NCBI GenBank assembly: GCA_964631125.1 | Contig: CAZVYN010000001.1 | Span: 57,983-121,982, forward strand | DNA from: CAZVYN01 sp964631125 | GTDB lineage: Bacteria > Eisenbacteria > RBG-16-71-46 > CAIMUX01 | Direction: 5' to 3' | Length of the DNA: 64,000 bases | Part shown: positions 10,602-20,050 of the stretch, in pieces | Layout of the letters: the number at the start of each line of letters is the position of its first letter | How positions within the stretch are numbered: the stretch's first letter is position 1 | Notes under the pieces: generated by a model | The model's input: the letters and a program-made list of their open reading frames with translations, nothing else | The model's database searches: none | What the model was told of the DNA's origin: nothing | Translations under genes and position numbers: made by a program

Positions 10602-10814
10602 ATGAGAATCCTCGGAATCGCCCTGATCGTGCTGGGAGCGGTCGCCCTGATCTACGGCGGGTTCAGCTACACGAAGCGCGAAAAGGTGATCGACGTGGGT
10701 CCGATCGAGGCCACCGTCGAGAGCAAGGAACGAGTGCCGCTCTCGCCGTTGGCCGGCGGCCTGGCCGTCGTGGCCGGAATTGCCCTGCTGGCCACAACCA
10801 GACGCAAGAGTTGA
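10602..10814 (+). CDS. Small two-span membrane protein
   Basis: 70 residues: an N-terminal membrane helix (ILGIALIVLGAVALIYGGFSYT), a short polar loop containing REKVIDVGPIEATVESKE, and a second helix (LAGGLAVVAGIALLATT) before a basic end. This layout resembles DUF3185-type small proteins. It follows the lmo0937-like gene by 37 bases and closes a run of four small membrane proteins that probably act together at the envelope. Confidence 0.8.
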   Translation: MRILGIALIVLGAVALIYGGFSYTKREKVIDVGPIEATVESKERVPLSPLAGGLAVVAGIALLATTRRKS

Positions 10815-10829
10815 AAAGTTGATCGCGTT

Positions 10830-10900
10830 CGTTCGCGAGAGGGTCGGCGGTCTGACTTGCTCTGCCTCATCAGCGAATACTTCGCCGGCCCTCTCGAACG
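10830..10900. other. Imperfect long inverted repeat in intergenic region
   Basis: CGTTCGCGAGAGGGTCGGC (10830-10848) can pair with GCCGGCCCTCTCGAACG (10884-10900) around a 35-base loop. It follows the small membrane protein gene and may form a transcript-end structure; no T-run is present. Confidence 0.35.
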
Positions 10901-10965
10901 GACACGCAGATAGATCAAGGAGAGCCGCGGGGTTAGAGCCCGCGACCTCCAGTGAGGTTCCGCCC

Positions 10966-11709
10966 ATGCGAGGAAGCGGGAATGGCGCGGACAGTCGCGC
11001 GCTGCGGATCGTCTTCATCGCGCCGCTCATTTTGCTCCTCGCGGGAACAGCGGTCGATCTCTGGGGACTCGGCTCAGGCGATCTTCGGCCGTCTGTGTTG
11101 GCCTACACCCTGCTGCAAGCGGGACTCACCGGCGGCCTCGCGCTGGGTATAGCCAGTCTCCTGCGGCTGTCGAATGAGTCCTACGCCGCGCTGACTTTGG
11201 ATGACGGGTTTCGGGAGGCGTTCGGCACGGTGGCGGTACTGGTTCTATTCGGCGCCGGCCTGCAGATGCGGGAGGAAGGATCTCCGGCTCCGACGCTGTC
11301 GCTGGTTCTGGCGCTGACCGGGGCCGCGCTCGCGCTCTCCGGCGCTTGGATCAAGCCTCCGAACAGAGTGCGGTCCGCAGACGCGGTGGCCCACGCAGCC
11401 CAAACGGCTGCGCCGCAGAGACACCGCCCGATGCGAGCCGCCTCTGGCGCCGATGTCTCGTCTATACGTGATGTGCCGCTTCGGGTGGATCGGCCTTTCG
11501 TGCTCCCGAGAGCCGATCGCCTGGAGCGGCGCTTTTCTCCAGACCTGACGGTCTTCGCCCAGGTTGCTGTCGACTCAGAAGTCGACGAGGCGAGTGACGA
11601 CGATTCCCTTGAAGCGATCGACGCGCTGCAGATAGGTCCGCAGTGGCACACGCACTACGCCGGTGCGGTCGTAGACTCCCGAGAGCGGGACCGCTGCCGG
11701 GTGGATTAG
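10966..11709 (+). CDS. Four-helix membrane protein, DUF2231-like, with polar tail
   Basis: From the ATG at 10966 (247 residues) four membrane helices can be seen: RIVFIAPLILLLAGTAVDLWG, VLAYTLLQAGLTGGLALGIA, AFGTVAVLVLFGAGLQ and LSLVLALTGAALALSGAWI, a topology like DUF2231 proteins. A polar tail of about 110 residues follows, and its last 135 bases overlap the end of the convergent amidase gene, so the tail may be partly spurious. A longer open frame upstream (from 10780) looks non-coding. Confidence 0.6.
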   Translation: MRGSGNGADSRALRIVFIAPLILLLAGTAVDLWGLGSGDLRPSVLAYTLLQAGLTGGLALGIASLLRLSNESYAALTLDDGFREAFGTVAVLVLFGAGLQMREEGSPAPTLSLVLALTGAALALSGAWIKPPNRVRSADAVAHAAQTAAPQRHRPMRAASGADVSSIRDVPLRVDRPFVLPRADRLERRFSPDLTVFAQVAVDSEVDEASDDDSLEAIDALQIGPQWHTHYAGAVVDSRERDRCRVD

Positions 11710-12594
11710 ACTCACCTCTTCCCCGTCGCGCACGAGTATCCCCAGATGATGTAGCAATGTCCCCTGCATCCGTTGCTCGATCGCCCCCGGCCGACTCTCG
11801 TCTCCGACAAACCAGACAAGATCTCCTTCGCGTAGCGCGCTGTAGTCGATCTTGTCGCGCGGCACGTACCGCAGGGTGTCGGGAGGGGTGCGGGAGGAGC
11901 CGACCGCGTCGGTGACCGACTCTCCGCAGTCGCGGGTCACGTCCGCGCCCCAGATCCCGCTCTTCGCCATATCTTCGGCGTACTCCAGGTGCGAAGTATC
12001 GTCGTAGGTCACCCGACCATCCGGCCGCACGACCTGCTCGGTAATCGCGCCGTAGAAGCGCGTGCCGAAGGCGAACTGCGCCGCTTCCGTGGCCGTCCCT
12101 GAGCGCGCCAGCTCCGTCGTCCGATACATGAAGAGCACGCAGTCGGTCGCGAAGTCCTGCGCCAGACGGCCTTGCGTGACGTACCCACCGGGCGATCGAC
12201 CGTAGACGTAGGCGATGTCGCCTTGCGTCAACCAGAAGCGAGCCCACGCGCCGATCCGCTCTCCGAGCGGACGCTCCGCGATCCCAGCCATGAAGGCATC
12301 GATCGCAGTGCTCGGCAGGACCGCGGGGTTGTCGAGGTTGTACTCCACCATGCGTTCGAACAGCTCGAGCGCCGCGGCCCCTTCATGATCGTGGCCATGG
12401 TCGTGGCCGTGGTCGTGGTCGTGGCCGTGGTCTTGGTCTTGGTCGGGCGGCTCGCCGGAACCGTTCGCCCGGGGCGGGAAGAGAATGGCGACGAGAATCA
12501 CGAGGCCCGCCAGCTCGCGACAGAGCGTCCGGCCGCCTGAGCGAGAAGGATGAGAGACGCTCGTTCGACCGCGTACACGCGGGTCCTCCACCAT
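11575..12594 (-). CDS. NlpC/P60-superfamily amidase-like lipo/exoprotein (DUF1460-like) with His-rich segment
   Basis: After a basic N-terminus and hydrophobic segment (ELAGLVILVAILFPPRANG) comes a metal-binding-type run of alternating His/Asp/Gly (about residues 50-70), then a domain with FATDCVLFMYRTTELA (candidate nucleophile Cys) and GDLVWFVGDE...LLHHLGILVRDGEEVSLIHPAA (candidate His), the order seen in DUF1460/N-acetylmuramoyl-L-alanine amidase-like cysteine hydrolases. Likely acts on peptidoglycan outside the cytoplasmic membrane. The His run is encoded by a degenerate tandem repeat (about 12384-12440). Confidence 0.65.
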   Translation of the reverse strand: MVEDPRVRGRTSVSHPSRSGGRTLCRELAGLVILVAILFPPRANGSGEPPDQDQDHGHDHDHGHDHGHDHEGAAALELFERMVEYNLDNPAVLPSTAIDAFMAGIAERPLGERIGAWARFWLTQGDIAYVYGRSPGGYVTQGRLAQDFATDCVLFMYRTTELARSGTATEAAQFAFGTRFYGAITEQVVRPDGRVTYDDTSHLEYAEDMAKSGIWGADVTRDCGESVTDAVGSSRTPPDTLRYVPRDKIDYSALREGDLVWFVGDESRPGAIEQRMQGTLLHHLGILVRDGEEVSLIHPAAVPLSGVYDRTGVVRVPLRTYLQRVDRFKGIVVTRLVDF

Positions 12595-12669
12595 CGGCCT
12601 CCTCGGTCGTCGCAGCGGCGCCCGCTTCGGGCTCGGGAACCGGCGGATACTAGGAATGCAGGAGCAGAG

Positions 12670-12699
12670 GGGTCAAGCACCGCGCGGTCGGCTTGACCC
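12670..12699. promoter_or_regulatory. Inverted repeat between divergent genes
   Basis: GGGTCAAGC (12670-12678) and GCTTGACCC (12691-12699) flank a 12-base spacer that itself contains the palindrome ACCGCGCGGT. It lies in the 171-base divergent region between the amidase and the GT-C gene, so an operator is possible. No -10/-35 pair is convincing. Confidence 0.35.
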
Positions 12700-12765
12700 T
12701 TCGCGAAGAGCGCAGGTACGGTCCGCGCCGCACGAACGCCCACCAGAGGAAGGACTCTAGAATCG

Positions 12766-14934
12766 ATGCGACGCGGTCCGATGATCTGGTCCCTCGTCGC
12801 CTACCTCTTCTTGCGTTGGATCCTGGCCACGTTGCCCGGCTACACGTTCGACGTGCAGGCCTACAAGCGCTGGGCTCTCCATGCGGCGCGCGACGGGTTC
12901 ACCCGCGTCTACACCACGTCCGACTTCGATTATCCACCGCTCTACGCCTATCTGCTCTACCCGCTCGGGAAGCTCTACGGACTCATCTCACCCGAGGCGC
13001 TGCAGCAACTGGCGGACACGACCCTGTTGACGGTCTTGGTCAAGCTGCCGCCGCTGCTCTTCGATCTCTTGATCGCGCTCCTCTTGCGCCGCTTCGCGCT
13101 CGGTTTGGAGAGTCGCAACGCCTCTGCGACCGCGCCTCCCTTCTCGATGTCGGCCGCGCCTCCCTGGCGCTTCGGTCGAGTCTCGATCGCCTGGCGAGAC
13201 GCGCTCCCCTGGCTCTACCTGCTCCATCCCGCCGTGCTCTGGGACACGGGCTACTGGGGACAGCCCGACTCGATCCACAGCTTCTTCGTGCTGGCGGCGT
13301 TCCTCTGGTTGGCGCGGGGCGCCGCCGAAGCGCCGATCGGGCCGTGGAACCGCGCGCCGGTCTGGCCCGCCTGGACGTCGCTGGCCCTCGCCACGTTGAT
13401 GAAGCCGCTCGGGGCGCCTTTCTTCCCGCTGTTGCTGGTGGTGTCGCTCCAACTCGGGGGAATCAAGGGGACGCTCTGGGGAATCGTCGCCGCGGGAGTG
13501 ACCACAGTCGCGGTCCTGGCGCCGTTCCTCGCCAGCGGTGAGGCCTCGGCCTTTGTCCAACGGCTGGTCGGGGATGTCGGCGCGATGCCGTACACCTCCG
13601 TCAACGGACACAACCTCTGGTGGGCGCTCGGAGGCTGGCGAAACGCGGAAGAACCGTGGCTCGGCCCACTCACCGCGACGCAGGTCGGGCTGGTGTTCTT
13701 CGGCCTGTTCCTCACGGCGCTACTCGCGCGGCTCGTCTTGATCTCGCGGCAGGATCCGAGGGCGGCGCGCGGCGCCGTTCCGCTGGCCTTCGCGTCGACG
13801 CTCGGCTTCGGTTTCTTCATGCTCTCCACCCACATGCACGAGAACCATCTCTTCATCGTCATCCCTCTGCTGCTGCCGCTCTTGGCGGTCGCGTCGCCCG
13901 CGCGCAGGGGGATCACGTGGGTCTGGCTCGCGCTCGGGTTCGGCGTCCTCATGAATCTGGTCTTGCACGACCTGGCGGCGCCCAGCAGCTTTCCCTTCAC
14001 CCTGGGCGGTCCATCGGAGGTGACGAGCGTGCACATGAAGCGACCGTTCTTCGTGGCGGAACTCTGGGCGATCCGCTTCGCGACGTTCTGGAATCTCGCG
14101 CTCTTCGGCGCGCTGCTCGTCTGGGTATTCCGTCCGAAGGGACGAGACCTGGCCAGTGGCCTCCTCGTGGCGGTGATCGCCCTGACGACCGCCGGCGCGG
14201 CGCGCGCGGCGCCGGCGGTGGTGCTCGAGCTGTTCACCAGCGAGGGTTGCTCGAGTAGTCCCCCCGCCGAAGATGTGCTCGGCGCCTTGATCTCACGGCC
14301 CCGGAGCGACGGCGTGCGGGTGATCGGACTCGCCTTTCACATCGACTATTGGGATCCGCTCGGGTGGGTCGACGCGTTCGGAAGTCCGGAGGCGACCGAG
14401 CGGCAGCGCGCCTACGCGCAGCGGTTCCGACTGGAGCGGATCTACACGCCGCAGATGGTGATCGGCGGCGTGGCCGAGGAGGTCGGGTCGAGACGAGATC
14501 TGATCGAAAGAGCGATCGAAGCTCAGATTACGGAGCGCGCGGTCGCAGTGAACGCGCCCCGCTCGGAGGCCCCACTCGGCGAGCCGACTTGGACCTTGGA
14601 CGGACAGTCGCTGCGCGTCCGGGTCGAGGCGACAGGACTGGACGGCGCGGCCAGGGTTCTCCTCGCCGTGACCGAGGCGGGACTGACGCAGCAGGTGACC
14701 GAGGGCGAGAACGCGGGGAAGAACCTGCGACACGCCGCGGTCGTGCGCGCCTGGCGAGAGACCCGCGTCCCGCCGCGTGGAGGAGAGATTGAACTCGCGC
14801 TCGAACTACCTGCCGACCTGAAGCCGCCGCGAGCGCGCGTGCTGTTGTTGCTGCAAGACGAGGATTCGGGGCGCTACGTCGCTACGAGCGACCTGGCGCT
14901 GGCTTCGATCCGCAAGAAGCCCAAGGCGCCGTAG
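12766..14934 (+). CDS. GT-C-type membrane glycosyltransferase fused to a DUF1223 domain
   Basis: Residues 1 to about 465 are a polytopic membrane protein with the loop-1 pattern of GT-C mannosyltransferases (YTFDVQAYKRWALHAARDGF...DFDYPPLYAYLLYPLGKLY) and about ten helices. It then runs, without a stop, through a signal-peptide-like segment (GLLVAVIALTTAGAARA) into a complete DUF1223 domain beginning VVLELFTSEGCSSSPPAEDVL and including AFHIDYWDPLGWVD and RIYTPQMVIGG. DUF1223 proteins are thioredoxin-fold-like, usually free-standing and secreted; here the former signal peptide would serve as the last membrane helix, leaving the domain outside. Total 722 residues. Two genes joined by loss of a stop is the simplest history. 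Confidence 0.85.
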   Translation: MRRGPMIWSLVAYLFLRWILATLPGYTFDVQAYKRWALHAARDGFTRVYTTSDFDYPPLYAYLLYPLGKLYGLISPEALQQLADTTLLTVLVKLPPLLFDLLIALLLRRFALGLESRNASATAPPFSMSAAPPWRFGRVSIAWRDALPWLYLLHPAVLWDTGYWGQPDSIHSFFVLAAFLWLARGAAEAPIGPWNRAPVWPAWTSLALATLMKPLGAPFFPLLLVVSLQLGGIKGTLWGIVAAGVTTVAVLAPFLASGEASAFVQRLVGDVGAMPYTSVNGHNLWWALGGWRNAEEPWLGPLTATQVGLVFFGLFLTALLARLVLISRQDPRAARGAVPLAFASTLGFGFFMLSTHMHENHLFIVIPLLLPLLAVASPARRGITWVWLALGFGVLMNLVLHDLAAPSSFPFTLGGPSEVTSVHMKRPFFVAELWAIRFATFWNLALFGALLVWVFRPKGRDLASGLLVAVIALTTAGAARAAPAVVLELFTSEGCSSSPPAEDVLGALISRPRSDGVRVIGLAFHIDYWDPLGWVDAFGSPEATERQRAYAQRFRLERIYTPQMVIGGVAEEVGSRRDLIERAIEAQITERAVAVNAPRSEAPLGEPTWTLDGQSLRVRVEATGLDGAARVLLAVTEAGLTQQVTEGENAGKNLRHAAVVRAWRETRVPPRGGEIELALELPADLKPPRARVLLLLQDEDSGRYVATSDLALASIRKKPKAP

Positions 14935-14942
14935 AACTCCTC

Positions 14943-15611
14943 TCAGCGAAACTCGCTGAAATCCTCGAGTTCCTTCTTGGAGATCCTCGGGACCTTCGCC
15001 TCACTCGAGGGATAGCCGGTCACCAAGACGAGGAACGGGCGCTCGTGCGCCGGGCGATCCAGCACTCGATTGAGGAAGGCCATCGGACTCGGCGTGTGCG
15101 TCAGTGTCGCGAGTCCGCAGAGGTGCAGTCCCGTGATGAGGATGCCGACTGCGATGCCGACCGACTCCGGCACGTAGTAGTGCTTCACGCGGCGCCCGTC
15201 GGGGAGCGCGCCGTACGTCTCCGCGAAGATGACGATGAGATACGGAGCGTCCTCCAGGAACGGCTTGTGTTCAGCGGTCCCGAGGGGCGCTAACGCCTCC
15301 AGCCACTCTCGCGGCGCTCGCTCCCGATAGAATCGAAGTTCCTCCGCCTCCGCCGCTTCACGGATGGCCCGTTTGAGCGCGGGATCGGAGACCACCACGA
15401 ACCGCCAGGGTTGCAGGTTCGCGCCGCTCGGCGCCGTCCCGGCTGCTCGCAGGCAGCTCTCGATCAGTCGGCGCGGAACCGGGCGCGGAGAGAAGTCCCG
15501 CACCGTGCGCCGACCGCGCATCGACTCGAGGAACTCGTCCGCCCGTTGGAGCATCTCCGCTTCGGACCAACTCGGTCGCTCCGGCAACGAGACGAATCTA
15601 GGTTCAGACAC
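14943..15611 (-). CDS. Nitroreductase-family flavoprotein, iodotyrosine deiodinase-like
   Basis: 222 residues from a GTG preceded by GGGAGG. The sequence carries RRTVRDFSPRPVPRRLIESC, the FMN-binding APSGANLQPWRFVVV segment, the YYVPESVGIAVGILITGLHLCGLATLTHTPSPM helix (quoted in parts: YYVPESVGIAV, GLATLTHTP) and ERPFLVLVTGYP. This pattern is closer to the iodotyrosine deiodinase/BluB branch than to classical nitroreductases. The substrate is unknown; it would use FMN and a two-electron reductant in the cytoplasm. Convergent with the GT-C/DUF1223 gene, and divergent from the large exoprotein. Confidence 0.88.
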   Translation of the reverse strand: MSEPRFVSLPERPSWSEAEMLQRADEFLESMRGRRTVRDFSPRPVPRRLIESCLRAAGTAPSGANLQPWRFVVVSDPALKRAIREAAEAEELRFYRERAPREWLEALAPLGTAEHKPFLEDAPYLIVIFAETYGALPDGRRVKHYYVPESVGIAVGILITGLHLCGLATLTHTPSPMAFLNRVLDRPAHERPFLVLVTGYPSSEAKVPRISKKELEDFSEFR

Positions 15612-15889
15612 GGCGCCTCCCTGAGTATCGAGCGGAAGCGAATCATCCACCCGCCGCGTGAATCCTGGGCGCCGTTCGCTCTTCCGTCCAGTCGTTCGGT
15701 CCGGGATCGTCCGATCTCGACCGCTCGGCGCTCGGCCGCGACGTGAGACGCGGCAAGAACTTCCGCCTGCGGGGCGCTTCCTGCCGACCGCGGTCGCCTC
15801 TCCGAGAGCGGTGCTGGCACGGCCGTTACTTCTGCCGGCCCGGCATCCCCACGGAGGGGATCGCGCAATGGACGCCAGGAGGGCGACGG

Positions 15890-18800
15890 GTGAGGAAGGT
15901 TCGAGTTCGGGAGCGAGCGGCGTGCGCCGCGCGGACGATCGGCGCGATCGCGATCGCGGCTCTGGCGGCGGCGTTCGCGACATCCAGCGCGCAGTCGTTC
16001 GTCCTCTACGACGCCACGTTGGAGTGGAACGGGCCGTTCTTCCGCGTGAAGAGCGCGCCGCTGCTCGATCAGCTCGTCGACACGCCCGCGTTCGACATCC
16101 CATTTGTCGAGCCATCCGCCGTGGCGGCGCGCGAACATCCGGCCGACGGACGCGATGTCGTCTACGTGGCGGACACGGGACACGACCGCGTGCAGCTCTT
16201 CGAGACGAACGCGGTCCACCGAAGGGTCGCGTCGAGCGCGCTCACCTATGTCGGCGCGGGGGCGAGCGCCGCGTCGCAGTGGGATGAGGACCAGATCCAT
16301 CCTCCTGAATACGCAGCCGTCGCCTCGCGCTTCCTCACGCCGTACTCCGAGCGGGTGCGCATCGGCGGCGAACCGTGGACCCGCGTGGCCGACCTGACGG
16401 GATTCACCGCGAGCGATCGCGTCTATCGGATCGACTACGGCGAAGCGAGCAACGCGCCGGTGTTCCGGTTTCCGGCGGGCTCGCTCTCGGCGACGAAGGT
16501 CTTCGCGCTGGAGTACTTGGTCTCCGATGAACAGACCGGCGCAACGTCGGCGCTCGGGATCGGCGATGTCGATTATGGCGTCGGCTTCGGCGCGTCGCCC
16601 GTTCTGGCCGAGATCGGCGAAGGTTCGGGAGGGCCGAATTCATGGCAGGAGGTCCGCTCGCTCGTGCTGATCGCGAACGAAGTGACCTCGACCTCGGACG
16701 ATCTCTTCCTCCTGGACAGCGCGGACAATTCAGGGGCGCAGAACGAAGAGCTGTTCCAGTTCACCGTCTCGCAGTCGGGCTCGGTCACGTACGTCGAGGG
16801 ATACGACGCCGTTCTGACCGCGCCGGAGGATGTCGCGGTCGCCCGCTCCGGCGCCTCGTCTCCCGCTGCGGTCGCGCTCGAGAGCGATCTCGGACCGTTC
16901 GATCAGAGTAGCGCGGCGGTGATCGACGCGAGTCAGGTCACGGGACATTCGTACCGCGTCACGGTGAATGGGCTCGATGTCACCATCGTCGACCAGGCGA
17001 CCGGCGCGACCCTGGTGGAGGCGGCCCCCTTCGCCGATCTGGCCAATCCGTTCCGAGGGATTCCCGGGCTCTCCTTGCCGAAGAACGGCGCGGTGGGAGC
17101 GGATGCGACCATCACGACCACGAAGGCGATCTCGAATCGGTTCCTCTTCGTGGCCGACACCGGAGCCGATCGGATCAAGGTCATCGCCGCCGGGGACGGG
17201 GCCGTCAGCGATTGGCCGGGCGACTGGTTGCCGGGCGACGCGCACACCACCGCGGAGCAACCATCGGGACTGGGATCGGTCGGCGCCTCCGCCGATGTCG
17301 ACTACCGACCGACCACTCCCTCGACCGTGCCCGAGGACTTCGTCGTCTTCACCGCCGCCGCGCCCTTGAGGGAAGGGACGATTGCGACGATCACCTTCGA
17401 TCCGGACGGAACGCCCGAGACCTGGGCGCTGACCGCCGATCTCGACACGGCGGAACCGACCGACCGAGTGTACGAAGTGGATTGGATGAGCGGACGCATC
17501 CTCTTCGGGGACGGCGAGCATGGCGAGATCCCGCCCGCCGACACGGCGTTCCAGTACATCTACGTGACCGCACCCGACGTCCTGCACTACGGCTCGTCCG
17601 GGACCGCGGCCGGTCAGTTCGACTCACCGCGTGGCATCGCTGCGCGCTGGAACGCGTCGCTCGGGCACTTCGATCTCTACCTGGCCGACACCGGGAACGA
17701 CCGGATCCAGAAGTTCGCCTTCCACCCGCCGGACGCGGCGCTCTATCTGCCCGCGCGGATCGATTTCGTCACGCAGTGGAGCGTCGCCTCGCTTCCAACG
17801 GACCTCCTCTCTGCTCCGGCGGATGTCGTCGTCTCGGCGGACGGCGCGAGCCCCGCGGCGATCTATGTCGCGGTGGCCGACCAGGGGAACGACCGCATCG
17901 TGTTGTACCGCGATCTGGCGGGGGCGAGCGGCGGCGGCGCGGCCGCGCCTGTCTTCCAGAACACGCTCGGGTCTGCTGGAACGTCGCTCGGCGAGTTCCA
18001 GGAGATCAGCGGCCTGGCGTTCCTCGCCAACGGCGCCGACCTGGATCTCTTCGCTGCCGATGCGACGCGCGGCGTCGTGACCAAACATCAAGAACAGTCG
18101 GCGACGACTCTCGCGCTGCAGTTCGTCGGGGCGAGCGCGCTGCCCGCCTGCTATCCCCCGACCGGCGCCTACACCTTCTCGTTCGCCGTTTCGAATCCGC
18201 CCGATTCGGGATGGATCGACTTCTACTGGAGCGCGTCGCCCGCTTTCGATCCGGCGACCGCGAAGCTCTGTCTGCCGAGCGGATCGATCGCGGCGACGGC
18301 GGCCGCCGCCAACTGGAAGTTCGCCGATTCGCCCGGCGGCGCTCCGACTGACGGCGCGCAGTGCTATCTCTACGCGCGCATGTCCGACGCGAACGGGATC
18401 GTCGTCGCGATCGACCAGAGTTCCGCCGAGCAGTTGCTCTGCATCGACGCCGATATCCAGCCGTCGCTCGGCGCCGCCGATGCGGTCGACGGCGATCGAA
18501 CTCTGAGCTTCCAGAACGCTCTCGAACGGACGTTCTTGCTGCAGGTCGCGCATCCCGAGAGCGTCGTCGCCGCCGGCATCACCGCGAGCTTCGATCCCGA
18601 ACTGATCGAAGTGCTCTCGATCACCCGCGGCGACGCCTGGCTCGGCACCGGCTTCACCAGCGAAGTGTTCACACAGTCGATCGACAACCTGACCGGAAAG
18701 TTCACCGTCAACAGCTCCATCGCCGGCAGCCCCTTCGGACTGATCACGCCGGGACCTCACACGCTGGCGCGAGTGCGACTCCGCGCGAAGGCGGACGTGC

Positions 18801-20050
18801 TGACCGACGATCGCCGCTTCGTCCACAGTTCACTCGCGATCGTGAAGAGTTCCTCCAGCTTGCTCGACGTGCAGGGACAGACTCCCGCCAGTTGGACCGC
18901 GCGCACCTTCCGGCTCCGATTCGGTCAACTCGGCGATCTGGCCACGTCGGCCTCGGGCGCCGATTCCGTGCTGCCGAACCTCTCGGTCAAGCCCGACGGC
19001 AAGATCGACTTCGCCGATCAGATGATCTTCACCGCCGGGTGGAACGGCGTGAACGGCGTGCGCGACCGCATCGCCGATCTCGGGCCGGTGGAAGGCAGCC
19101 CGCCGGAGTTCATTTCATCGCCTGATGGCGAGTGGAATCTCGACGACATCCTCGCCTTCACGACGATGTATTCGTGGGCGGCGGCGAATGGGGCGGGACG
19201 GGCGGCGACTGCGGAGGCGCCGACGGCGGCGGCGGCGAGGTGGGTCTCGGCGGAGGCGGCGCGAGACGCGGAAGCCGGACGTTCGGCGGCGAGCGGCGTG
19301 AGCGATGGGCCGAACGCGGTGGAGTTGGTTGTCTCCGATCGAAGCGCGCGCGCGGGCGACCGTGTTTCCTGCGACTTCGTCGTGCGAGGCGCGACCGGTC
19401 TGACCGGAGCGCGTTTCGTCGTCCGCAGTCGCTCGGGGCGTTTGCAGCCGATCGCGGTCGAAGAGCGGGGATTCCTGCGCGGTCGCGAAGGGGCGATCGC
19501 CGTGCGCACAACCGGCGAAGGTTGGGCTCAAGCGGCGGTCTCGCGACTCGATCGATGGGATCCAACCAGCCGCGGCGACGGGGTTGTGGCGAGTGTGGTC
19601 TTCGAGGTGCGCGATGGCATCGAGGCTGGAAGCGGCGCCACCGGCAAACTGGAGGCAGGACTCGACCCAGGACGCGACTTGGAGTTGGAGTACGACCTGA
19701 GGGATCGCAACGGTCGTGTGCTCGCGGAGGGGATCTGGCGCGCGGACGAGGCGAGCGAGACGGCGGCGCTCGACGCCCCTCGGTTCATCGGGATCACGCC
19801 GAATCCGAATGCGGGGTTCGGCACACTCTCTCTCCGACTCGGCGCCCCGACCGTCGTTCGGCTGGAACTCTTCGACGCCGCGGGCCGCCGGCTGCGTGAG
19901 CTGAGCGAACTCTCGCTCCCATCGGGGACCCACCACCTGCCGTTGGACGGCAGCCGTTCCGGAGGGAGCCCGCTCCCCGCGGGGGTCTACTTCCTCCGGA
20001 TGGAGTCAGGCCGGACAACCGAGACGCGTCGATGGGTCGTGATTCGCTAG
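15890..20050 (+). CDS. Large secreted NHL-repeat/cohesin-like protein with FlgD-like C-terminal module
   Basis: 1,386 residues. The GTG at 15890 is chosen because AGGAGGG lies six bases ahead and a signal peptide follows (TIGAIAIAALAAAFATSSAQ). NHL-type propeller repeats occur near residues 87 (VYVADTGHDRVQLFE), 420 (FVADTGADRIKVI), 595 (LYLADTGNDRIQKFA) and 660 (VADQGNDRIVLYRD). Around 850-990 a cohesin-like beta domain follows (ITASFDPELIEVLSI), then a dockerin-like stretch, an Ala/Glu-rich linker and a second cohesin-like domain. The end (about 1300-1386) is a FlgD-like module ending GVYFLRMESG...RWVVIR. It is likely exported and surface-bound; the binding partner is unknown. Confidence 0.88.
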   Translation: MRKVRVRERAACAARTIGAIAIAALAAAFATSSAQSFVLYDATLEWNGPFFRVKSAPLLDQLVDTPAFDIPFVEPSAVAAREHPADGRDVVYVADTGHDRVQLFETNAVHRRVASSALTYVGAGASAASQWDEDQIHPPEYAAVASRFLTPYSERVRIGGEPWTRVADLTGFTASDRVYRIDYGEASNAPVFRFPAGSLSATKVFALEYLVSDEQTGATSALGIGDVDYGVGFGASPVLAEIGEGSGGPNSWQEVRSLVLIANEVTSTSDDLFLLDSADNSGAQNEELFQFTVSQSGSVTYVEGYDAVLTAPEDVAVARSGASSPAAVALESDLGPFDQSSAAVIDASQVTGHSYRVTVNGLDVTIVDQATGATLVEAAPFADLANPFRGIPGLSLPKNGAVGADATITTTKAISNRFLFVADTGADRIKVIAAGDGAVSDWPGDWLPGDAHTTAEQPSGLGSVGASADVDYRPTTPSTVPEDFVVFTAAAPLREGTIATITFDPDGTPETWALTADLDTAEPTDRVYEVDWMSGRILFGDGEHGEIPPADTAFQYIYVTAPDVLHYGSSGTAAGQFDSPRGIAARWNASLGHFDLYLADTGNDRIQKFAFHPPDAALYLPARIDFVTQWSVASLPTDLLSAPADVVVSADGASPAAIYVAVADQGNDRIVLYRDLAGASGGGAAAPVFQNTLGSAGTSLGEFQEISGLAFLANGADLDLFAADATRGVVTKHQEQSATTLALQFVGASALPACYPPTGAYTFSFAVSNPPDSGWIDFYWSASPAFDPATAKLCLPSGSIAATAAAANWKFADSPGGAPTDGAQCYLYARMSDANGIVVAIDQSSAEQLLCIDADIQPSLGAADAVDGDRTLSFQNALERTFLLQVAHPESVVAAGITASFDPELIEVLSITRGDAWLGTGFTSEVFTQSIDNLTGKFTVNSSIAGSPFGLITPGPHTLARVRLRAKADVLTDDRRFVHSSLAIVKSSSSLLDVQGQTPASWTARTFRLRFGQLGDLATSASGADSVLPNLSVKPDGKIDFADQMIFTAGWNGVNGVRDRIADLGPVEGSPPEFISSPDGEWNLDDILAFTTMYSWAAANGAGRAATAEAPTAAAARWVSAEAARDAEAGRSAASGVSDGPNAVELVVSDRSARAGDRVSCDFVVRGATGLTGARFVVRSRSGRLQPIAVEERGFLRGREGAIAVRTTGEGWAQAAVSRLDRWDPTSRGDGVVASVVFEVRDGIEAGSGATGKLEAGLDPGRDLELEYDLRDRNGRVLAEGIWRADEASETAALDAPRFIGITPNPNAGFGTLSLRLGAPTVVRLELFDAAGRRLRELSELSLPSGTHHLPLDGSRSGGSPLPAGVYFLRMESGRTTETRRWVVIR

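Noticed and set aside
10921..10965. tRNA 3'-half-like sequence on the minus strand (T-stem GCGGG/CCCGC)
   Set aside because: The T-loop CTCTAAC departs from the consensus at two positions and no D-arm, anticodon arm or acceptor partner is found upstream.
15612..15889. Possible riboswitch in the leader of the NHL exoprotein gene
   Set aside because: Only a short ATCCCC/GGGGAT hairpin is visible; no known aptamer consensus could be matched.
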